This document shows, piece by piece, positions 36,390-41,450 of a stretch of DNA of 64,000 bases. This stretch comes from Candidatus Altimarinota bacterium (lineage in GTDB: Bacteria; Patescibacteriota; Gracilibacteria; UBA4473): the NCBI GenBank assembly GCA_023143095.1, contig JAGLIF010000008.1, positions 1 to 64,000 on the forward strand, written 5' to 3'. The notes below the pieces were generated by a model. That model saw nothing but the letters and a program-made list of their open reading frames with translations, had not been told where the DNA came from and did no database searches. Position 1 is the first letter of the stretch. Every line of letters begins with the position of its first letter. Position numbers and translations under genes: made by a program.

Positions 36390-36863
36390 ATGGAAAACGA
36401 AGTAATTCAAATGGCAGGCTCAACATATGCAATTCTTGGAGTGGTTGCTTCCTCTGTTTTAGGGGGAATGGGAACTGCTATTGGTAGTGGGATGGCTGGT
36501 CGAGTTGCAGCAGGAGTTTTGGCAGAGAAGCCGCATCTTTTTACAAAAACACTAGTATTAACAGCTCTTCCAGGTTCGCAAGCTATTTACGGGCTTTTGA
36601 TTGCCTTTTTGATTAATAGTCGGATTGCAGGTGTTACAGATTTGTCAGTAGTTACAGGACAACAGTTTATGTGGGCTGGTATTTTGATGGGAGTAGCAGC
36701 GTTATTTTCAGGAATTTATCAAGGACAAGTTGCGGCAGGCGGTGTTGGGTCACTTGCTCGAGATGAGAGTCTTTTGACACCATCAATTGTATTGGCGGCG
36801 ATGGTAGAAACTTCTGCGATTTTGGGATTGCTTATGGCATTTCTTCTATTGCCTACGGTATAA
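36390..36863 (+). CDS. ntpK: V/A-type ATPase subunit K (ring proteolipid)
   Basis: 157 residues, four helices as two fused hairpins. The residues known to bind Na+ in Enterococcus hirae NtpK have counterparts: Ser63-Gln64 in LPGSQAIYG, Gln111 in YQGQVAAGG and Glu140-Thr141 in MVETSAILG. Only the second hairpin carries the ion-binding Glu, as in the Enterococcus protein. I therefore infer Na+ transport. Whether the enzyme makes or hydrolyses ATP in the cell cannot be told. Confidence 0.94.
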   Translation: MENEVIQMAGSTYAILGVVASSVLGGMGTAIGSGMAGRVAAGVLAEKPHLFTKTLVLTALPGSQAIYGLLIAFLINSRIAGVTDLSVVTGQQFMWAGILMGVAALFSGIYQGQVAAGGVGSLARDESLLTPSIVLAAMVETSAILGLLMAFLLLPTV

Positions 36864-36914
36864 TAGATTTTTTTAAAAGAAGTGTTTTTTAATAATTGGA
36901 ATAAAACATAAATC

Positions 36915-37472
36915 ATGGCTTTACAAGATATACTAAGTAAAATTTTGGAAGAAGCAGACAAGGAAATTGCAAAGATTAATCAAGATTTTGAAGCAAAAAA
37001 GTCTGTTTTGGAAAAAGAAATGGCAACGAAAGAAATAGCAGAACTCTCTGTTTTAAATGCAAAGACGCAAGAAGCATTAGATTCTGTGGAAGAAAAAACC
37101 AGATCAATGGCTCGGCGTGAAAATGCTAAGAGTATTTTGACATTTAAAAGAGCTTTGATAAAAAAATCGTTAGAGGAGTTTCTTGGTTCGTTGGAAATGG
37201 CTTCGGATGATTTATATGGAAAAATAATAGAAAAACTCTTTTCACAACTTTCTTTTACGGAAGGGGAGTTGGTTATTCCTCAAAGGAGAGAGTCTTTGAT
37301 GAAAAATATTACGCCTCAAGGGTTTTCTTTGAAAAGTTCAACAGAGATAGAAGGAGGATTTATTGCTCACTCAAAAGGGGCGACTGTAGACAACTCTTTC
37401 AAAAATTTAGTTTTTTCAGAATTCAGAGATGCATTGGAAATTTATTTTGCGAATCAATTGAAACTTCTTTAA
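36915..37472 (+). CDS. ntpE: V/A-type ATPase subunit E
   Basis: Peripheral stalk subunit that joins the catalytic head to subunit I through heterodimers with the H/G-like coil. 185 residues: an N-terminal coiled coil (LSKILEEADKEIAKINQDFEAKKSVLEKEMATKE) and a C-terminal alpha/beta domain (GFSLKSSTEIEGGFIAHSKGATVDNSFKNLVFSEFRDALEIYFANQL) typical of the family. Position between K and C is standard. Confidence 0.88.
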   Translation: MALQDILSKILEEADKEIAKINQDFEAKKSVLEKEMATKEIAELSVLNAKTQEALDSVEEKTRSMARRENAKSILTFKRALIKKSLEEFLGSLEMASDDLYGKIIEKLFSQLSFTEGELVIPQRRESLMKNITPQGFSLKSSTEIEGGFIAHSKGATVDNSFKNLVFSEFRDALEIYFANQLKLL

Positions 37473-37495
37473 TAGTCTTTTTATAGGCGTGAAAT

Positions 37496-38506
37496 ATGAG
37501 TAATTTTTTATTTGTTAACGGGCAAATTCGAGCACAAGAATCGAAGCTTTTAAATGTGAATCGTTTAGATCGAATGATTGGAGCAAAAACGCCAGAAGAG
37601 GCGTTTCGAGTTTTTGTTGAATTACAGTATTCAGAGTATTTTGATGACAATATTGAACCCAAAGATTTTGCAAAAGTTATTCAACAAGGACTCAAAGAAA
37701 CTCGAAAATTGATTGTATCAGGGACAGAAAATGCTCCTGGATTGCAGATTCTATGGTTGAGATTTGATATTAATAATCTAAAAAGGGCTTTAAAACTCAA
37801 ATACTTAGAGGGAAAAACTTCTATTGAGGATTTTTCTGAAGAAGGAGGGTTTTCAGATTTAGGAAATTTAAACCAGAAATTTTTGGAAGAAGTGGTTTTT
37901 GAGGGAAAAACTCGAAAAGAGCTTCCAGATTTATTGAAAAATGTAGTTGATAGAACAGAAGCAATTTTAGCAGAACACGATAAAGCGTTTCGATTTGTAG
38001 AATATGCTTTAGATCAGGCTTATTTTGCAACTTTAAATATTATTGTTAAAAAATCAATTTCTCCTTTTTTGAAAGAGTTGTTTGCATTTATGGTTGATCG
38101 AATTAATTTTCGAAACTTAGCTAGATCAATTTTCATATTAGAAGAACCATTGGTTGACGCGACATGGATTGGGTTTGGAAATGTAGCCTTTACGAGCATT
38201 CAAGAGATAAAAACAGTTCAAAATTTTATAGCTTGGACTTCTCAGACTCGTTTTTCTGAAATTGGAAAGGAATTAGACGAAACACTATCAAAAGAAGAAA
38301 ATTTGGTAAAGATTGAAAAATCATTGGATGCTGCCTATCAGAAATTTTTGGATCAGTCAGTTTTAGGAGAAATTGGATCTATTCAAATTCCTTTTGCTTA
38401 TTTCGAAAGACGACTTCGGAATGCGAGACTTTTGAGATTTGTAATGTTTGCTAAATTTCATGATATCAACTCAGAAGAAATTTATAAGACTTTGGCACAT
38501 TTTTAA
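37496..38506 (+). CDS. ntpC: V/A-type ATPase subunit C (d-like)
   Basis: Links the central rotor to the K ring in V/A-type enzymes. 336 residues, all helical, with YARIRAMESKLL-like opening (FLFVNGQIRAQESKLL) and ENAPGLQILWLRFDINNLKRALKLKYLEG. It also has KKSISPFLKELFAFMVDRINFRNLARSIFI and a C-terminal IQIPFAYFERRLRNARLLRFVMFAKFHDI with the family's YxxxKExExRNLRxI-type end. It is followed after 3 bases by subunit F. Confidence 0.9.
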   Translation: MSNFLFVNGQIRAQESKLLNVNRLDRMIGAKTPEEAFRVFVELQYSEYFDDNIEPKDFAKVIQQGLKETRKLIVSGTENAPGLQILWLRFDINNLKRALKLKYLEGKTSIEDFSEEGGFSDLGNLNQKFLEEVVFEGKTRKELPDLLKNVVDRTEAILAEHDKAFRFVEYALDQAYFATLNIIVKKSISPFLKELFAFMVDRINFRNLARSIFILEEPLVDATWIGFGNVAFTSIQEIKTVQNFIAWTSQTRFSEIGKELDETLSKEENLVKIEKSLDAAYQKFLDQSVLGEIGSIQIPFAYFERRLRNARLLRFVMFAKFHDINSEEIYKTLAHF

Positions 38507-38509
38507 ATT

Positions 38510-38863
38510 ATGGATAAAAACTTTAAGTTGGCGGTCGTAGGAAACGAAAGTTCAGTGTTGCTTTTTCGTAGTTTGGGGTGTGAAACACATAGTGTTTTTT
38601 CCAAAGAAGAAGCACAGACAATAGTAGAAGAACTATTTCAGGCACATAAGGGTGATGAAGTGAAAACACCAATTTACGCTGTAGTATTTGTAGAAGAATG
38701 TTTTTATAAAAATTTTTCGAACGATGTTACCGAAAAGTTTTCAAAACGAGCGATGCCAGCGATTATTCCAGTACCATCAAGTAGTTCTAAAGACAAAAAA
38801 TTTGCTAGTAATCGTTTGCGAAAGATTGTAGAACGAGCAGTTGGAAGTGATATTTTGGGGTAG
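38510..38863 (+). CDS. ntpG: V/A-type ATPase subunit F
   Basis: A Rossmann-like rotor subunit that binds the central stalk. 117 residues: KLAVVGNESSVLLFRSLGCETHSV at the start, AVVFVEECFYKNF in the middle, and MPAIIPVPSSS near the end, all family-typical. The symbol follows the Enterococcus ntp naming, where this subunit is NtpG; other schemes call it AtpF. It is the last gene before the operon is interrupted. Confidence 0.88.
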   Translation: MDKNFKLAVVGNESSVLLFRSLGCETHSVFSKEEAQTIVEELFQAHKGDEVKTPIYAVVFVEECFYKNFSNDVTEKFSKRAMPAIIPVPSSSSKDKKFASNRLRKIVERAVGSDILG

Positions 38864-38885
38864 GAATCTATTTTTTTTAATAAAA

Positions 38886-38926
38886 AATGTCTTTCCGTTC
38901 TTGAGATGGGATCTGTGATTTTTTGC
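38886..38926. repeat. Degenerate family B repeat
   Basis: ATGTCTTTCCGTTCTTGAGA (38887-38906) is followed by TGGGATCTGTGATTTTTTGC, a reverse-oriented family B copy with a few changes. It marks the left edge of the island between ntp subunit F and A genes. Confidence 0.55.
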
Positions 38927-38999
38927 GTATGCAAGAATGAGGAGTAATAGCAATAATGAGAACAGAGAGAGAAAGAATTCGAATTTAAATAGAAAAAGC

Positions 39000-39027
39000 T
39001 TGACAATGATGAAATTTCCTGTAAAAC
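39000..39027 (+). promoter_or_regulatory. Promoter of the first small paralogue
   Basis: TTGACA (39000-39005), 16-base spacer, TAAAAC (39022-39027). The same promoter, with one difference in the spacer, precedes the last paralogue (41059-41086). It is followed by the conserved leader with ATTAATAATTTTTAAT. Confidence 0.5.
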
Positions 39028-39064
39028 AGCAATTGAAATTAATAATTTTTAATCAATTTGTATT

Positions 39065-39367
39065 ATGAAAAATGAAATTAAAGATGATGTAGTAACAGAT
39101 TCGCAAGCTTCTGGATTGGAAGAAGGTAGTAGTAATGAAGAAAGGGGAAAAAATATGTCAATAAAAATTACGGGAAGGGGAATTGCGGAAAGAGTTGTAA
39201 AAACGCTCAAAATTCGGGAAGCTGTTGAACAACATGAGTTGAGACGATTAGATGGATTTCTCTCTGATCTACAAAATCCAGAAGAAAATATGGACAAACT
39301 TTTCGAAGCTCATTTTGAAGAGGAAGTGCTTGTTTTAGATTTATCTGATGAGGAGAAGAGCGATTAA
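39065..39367 (+). CDS. Small modular paralogue 1 (leader plus body)
   Basis: 100 residues. Residues 1-30 are the leader module MKNEIKDDVVTDSQASGLEE..., shared with paralogues 2, 3, 4 and 6. Residues 31-100 are the body module (IKITGRGIAERVVKTLKIREAVEQ... RLDGFLSDLQNPEENMDKLFEAHFEEE), shared with 2, 5 and 6. An internal ATG at residue 31 (39155) has its own AGGGG ribosome-binding-like sequence, so body-only product is possible. Highly acidic, no signal peptide, no known family. The TAA stop lies inside a terminator hairpin. Confidence 0.75.
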   Translation: MKNEIKDDVVTDSQASGLEEGSSNEERGKNMSIKITGRGIAERVVKTLKIREAVEQHELRRLDGFLSDLQNPEENMDKLFEAHFEEEVLVLDLSDEEKSD

Positions 39368-39428
39368 GGATCGCTTTTTTTAGAAAATTTCCAATATTAC
39401 TTTTTATAGGTAGTGTTGGATTTTTTTT
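39359..39428 (+). terminator. Double terminator after small paralogue 1
   Basis: GCGAT-TAAGG-ATCGC followed by a T run (39360-39381), then CCAATATTAC (39391-39400) pairing with GTAGTGTTGG (39410-39419) and eight Ts. The first hairpin overlaps the stop codon. Confidence 0.75.
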
Positions 39429-39500
39429 ATTCTCAATTTTAATTCGTTTTAGTTTTGGTGTGTATATTCTTTTTAATTCTTGAATATAGTACAAAAGAAT

Positions 39501-39527
39501 TTGACAACAGTGTCAATTTTATATAAA
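39501..39527 (+). promoter_or_regulatory. Promoter with palindromic operator before small paralogue 2
   Basis: The -35 box is the left half of a palindrome, TTGACAACAGTGTCAA (39501-39516). The -10 box is TATAAA (39522-39527) with a 15-base spacer. The paralogue 4 promoter has the same palindrome with a changed centre, TTGACAATAGTGTCAA. Confidence 0.55.
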
Positions 39528-39566
39528 AAGACAATCGAAATTAATAATTTTTAAACAATTTATATT

Positions 39567-39881
39567 ATGAGAAATGAAATATATGAAACTGATGTAAAGG
39601 AAGTAGCAGATTTGCAAGTTTCTGGATTGGAAAAATATAATGGGAATGAGGAAAGTAAAAAAATTATGTCAATAAGAATGACAAAAAGTGGAATTGCGAA
39701 AAAAGTTATAAAAACGATCAAAATTCGGAAAGATGTTGGACAACAAAGTTCGGAAAAATTGGAGGAATTTCTTCATGATTCCAAAAATTCAACAGAAGAG
39801 ATTAATGAGTTGTTTGATTTTGATTTCCAAAATTCAACAGAAGAGATTGATGAGTTGTTTGAACTCTATTTTGGCGTATGA
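39567..39881 (+). CDS. Small modular paralogue 2 (leader plus body, duplicated tail)
   Basis: 104 residues. The leader is MRNEIYETDVKEVADLQVSG and the body starts MSIRMTKSGIAKKVIKTIKIRKDVGQ. The tail contains a tandem duplication: NSTEEINELFDFDFQ is followed by NSTEEIDELFELYFG, encoded by two nearly identical 45-base units (39777-39865). The duplication is recent by its DNA identity. Function unknown. Paralogue 3 begins 57 bases downstream without an intact TTGACA, so the two may be co-transcribed. Confidence 0.7.
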   Translation: MRNEIYETDVKEVADLQVSGLEKYNGNEESKKIMSIRMTKSGIAKKVIKTIKIRKDVGQQSSEKLEEFLHDSKNSTEEINELFDFDFQNSTEEIDELFELYFGV

Positions 39882-39937
39882 TGTCAATTACATAGAAAAA
39901 AGTAATCGAAATTAATAATTTTTAATCTATTTATATT

Positions 39938-40114
39938 ATGAAAAATGAAATACACGAAACTAATGTGGAGGTAGTAGCAGAACCTTGTAATTTGCAAGAA
40001 GATAAAGATTCAACAAATTCAGATCAAGATCTATTTGCAATAATTAATATTGCGATAGAAAAAGTGGGTATAGATGAAGTACGAAAACTAGTAAAGAAAT
40101 ATGTTGAGAATTAA
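39938..40114 (+). CDS. Small modular paralogue 3 (leader plus short alternative body)
   Basis: 58 residues. The leader MKNEIHETNVEVVAEPCNLQ is followed by a different short body, FAIINIAIEKVGIDEVRKLVKKYVEN, shared with paralogue 4 but not with 1, 2, 5 or 6. The start is supported by the conserved leader DNA ending TTTATATTATG. A frame this short would be doubtful alone. The matching DNA and protein in paralogue 4 support it. Confidence 0.65.
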   Translation: MKNEIHETNVEVVAEPCNLQEDKDSTNSDQDLFAIINIAIEKVGIDEVRKLVKKYVEN

Positions 40115-40130
40115 AAAAATAAATGAACAA

Positions 40131-40250
40131 AGTATACTGACAAAATATCAAAACAATGATGATATATACTTATTCTTTTAAAAATCAATTGTTGGATTCT
40201 CTTCAGCAGTGTATTCTTTTTGTTAGAACATTCCATATTTTGGTGTGTAT
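40131..40250 (+). repeat. Duplicated intergenic block, copy 1
   Basis: A 120-base block after paralogue 3, containing AAAAATCAATTGTTGGATTC and TCTTCAGCAGTGTATTCTTT, recurs after paralogue 4 (40543-40664) with few changes. The following block (40239-40365, with TTTGGTGTGTATATTCTTTT) recurs as 39453-39580 before paralogue 2. The array therefore grew by unequal duplication of gene plus flank. Confidence 0.75.
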
Positions 40251-40285
40251 ATTCTTTTTAATTCTTGAATATAGTACAAAAGGAC

Positions 40286-40312
40286 TTGACAATAGTGTCA
40301 ATTTCATATAGA
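40286..40312 (+). promoter_or_regulatory. Promoter with palindromic operator before small paralogue 4
   Basis: TTGACAATAGTGTCAA (40286-40301) carries the -35 box in its left arm; TATAGA (40307-40312) is the likely -10 box. The equivalent site precedes paralogue 2. Confidence 0.5.
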
Positions 40313-40350
40313 AAGTAATTGAAATTAATAATTTTTAATCTATTTATATT

Positions 40351-40542
40351 ATGAAAAATGAAATACAAGAAACAGGAGTGGAGGTAGTGGCAGAATCTTA
40401 TGATTCGCAATTTGATGCTAAAGATTCAACAAATCCATTTCAGGCTATGTCGGAAATGTTTGATACAGCTGTGGAAAAGATAGGTGTAGAGGAAGTATTG
40501 AGGTTAGTAAAAAAATGTATTGATAATGAAAAAAATAAATAA
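40351..40542 (+). CDS. Small modular paralogue 4 (leader plus short alternative body)
   Basis: 63 residues: leader MKNEIQETGVEVVAESYDSQ, then a variable linker and body FDTAVEKIGVEEVLRLVKKCIDN, close to paralogue 3. The body is a predicted amphipathic helix. It has its own promoter with the palindromic -35 region and the conserved 5' leader DNA. No signal peptide, no family known. Confidence 0.68.
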   Translation: MKNEIQETGVEVVAESYDSQFDAKDSTNPFQAMSEMFDTAVEKIGVEEVLRLVKKCIDNEKNK

Positions 40543-40664
40543 GATATATTGACAAAGTACCAAAACAATGATAATATATATTTGTTCTTTTAAAAATCAA
40601 TTGTTGGGTTCTCTTCAGCAGTGTATTCTTTTTGTCAGAACATTCCATATTTTGGTCTGTATCT
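40543..40664 (+). repeat. Duplicated intergenic block, copy 2
   Basis: Second copy of the block at 40131-40250, with AAAAATCAATTGTTGGGTTC and TCTTCAGCAGTGTATTCTTT. After the shared part it diverges into the hairpin leader of paralogue 5. Confidence 0.75.
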
Positions 40665-40679
40665 GACTTTATGTAAACT

Positions 40680-40721
40680 GCTTCCGGGGAACTCAATCCT
40701 TGGAAGCGTAAAAAAAAGGAG
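40680..40721 (+). promoter_or_regulatory. Hairpin and strong ribosome-binding site before paralogue 5
   Basis: GCTTCC (40680-40685) can pair with GGAAGC (40702-40707) across 16 bases. It is followed by AAAAGGAG (40714-40721), 6 bases from the start codon. This is the best Shine-Dalgarno sequence in the array. The hairpin just upstream could regulate or protect the transcript. Confidence 0.5.
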
Positions 40722-40727
40722 AAAAGT

Positions 40728-40937
40728 ATGTCAGAAAAGATAACTGGAAAAGAAATTGCGAAAAGCATTATAGAAACAATCAAAATTCGGGAAGCGATTG
40801 AGCAAGAAAGTTTTAGGCAATTAGAAGGTTTTTTGGCGGATATCCAAGATCCTACTGAGGATGTGGATGAACTTTTTGAACTTTATTTTGGAAAGGGTAT
40901 TTCAGAATTACTTTCTGAGGAGGAGAAAAGCGATTGA
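40728..40937 (+). CDS. Small modular paralogue 5 (body only)
   Basis: 69 residues that correspond to the body module of paralogues 1, 2 and 6 without the leader: MSEKITGKEIAKSIIETIKIREAIEQESFRQ..., ending EDVDELFELYFGKGISELLSEEEKSD. Its ATG aligns with the internal ATG of paralogue 1 at 39155, which supports the idea that leader and body are separable units. It has a strong ribosome-binding site. The end of the gene and the following terminator match those of paralogue 1. Confidence 0.72.
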   Translation: MSEKITGKEIAKSIIETIKIREAIEQESFRQLEGFLADIQDPTEDVDELFELYFGKGISELLSEEEKSD

Positions 40938-40998
40938 GGATCGCTTGTCCTGGAAAATTTTCCAGTACCGTTTTTTATAAGCGGTGCTGGATTTTTTT
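40929..40998 (+). terminator. Double terminator after small paralogue 5
   Basis: GCGAT-TGAGG-ATCGC (40930-40944) overlaps the stop codon. CCAGTACCG (40962-40970) then pairs with CGGTGCTGG (40982-40990) before a T run (40992-40998). It is homologous to the terminator after paralogue 1. Confidence 0.75.
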
Positions 40999-41058
40999 GT
41001 TTGTATCCTTGAGTTTATTTTCTAAAAGATAGGAAAAAAGAACTTATTTAAAAAAGAC

Positions 41059-41086
41059 TTGACAATGATGTAATTTCCTGTAAAAC
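41059..41086 (+). promoter_or_regulatory. Promoter of small paralogue 6
   Basis: TTGACA (41059-41064), 16-base spacer, TAAAAC (41081-41086). It is nearly identical to the promoter of paralogue 1, including spacer bases. Confidence 0.5.
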
Positions 41087-41123
41087 AGTAATTGAGATTA
41101 ATAATTTTTAATCAATTCATATT

Positions 41124-41450
41124 ATGAGAAATGAAATACATGAAACTGATGCGGAGGAAGTAGCTGATTCGCAAATTTCTAGATTGGAAAAAGGTAATAG
41201 CAATGAAGAAAAGAAAAAAATTATATCAATAAAAATTACAGGAAGAGGAATTGCGGAAAGAGTTGTAAAAACAATCAAAAGCAGAGAAGCTGTTGAGCAG
41301 GATGAGTTGAAACGATTAGATGGATTTCTTTCTGATCTCCAAAATTCGGATGAAAAAATGGATGAGTTGTTTGAACTTCATTTTGGAGAGGAGGTTACTT
41401 CTTCATCTTCTGAGAAGGAGAGCGATTGGGGATTGCTTTTCGCTAAGTAG
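41124..41450 (+). CDS. Small modular paralogue 6 (leader plus body)
   Basis: 108 residues, closest to paralogue 1: leader MRNEIHETDAEEVADSQISR, body IKITGRGIAERVVKTIKSREAVEQ... RLDGFLSDLQNSDEKMDELFELHFGEE, then an extended tail (SDWGLLFAK). The internal ATG found in paralogue 1 is here ATA (ISIKITG), so only the full-length product can be made. The 3' end overlaps the convergent LysM-like gene by 8 bases. Confidence 0.72.
   Translation: MRNEIHETDAEEVADSQISRLEKGNSNEEKKKIISIKITGRGIAERVVKTIKSREAVEQDELKRLDGFLSDLQNSDEKMDELFELHFGEEVTSSSSEKESDWGLLFAK

Noticed and set aside
39065-41450. Small modular proteins as RiPP precursors (conserved leader, variable core)
   Set aside because: The bodies are long, conserved and acidic, with no Cys/Ser/Thr-rich core. 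There is no modification enzyme or transporter gene nearby.
39065-41450. Small modular proteins as toxin-antitoxin pairs
   Set aside because: All share homologous modules, and no pair of unlike adjacent genes or known toxin fold is apparent.
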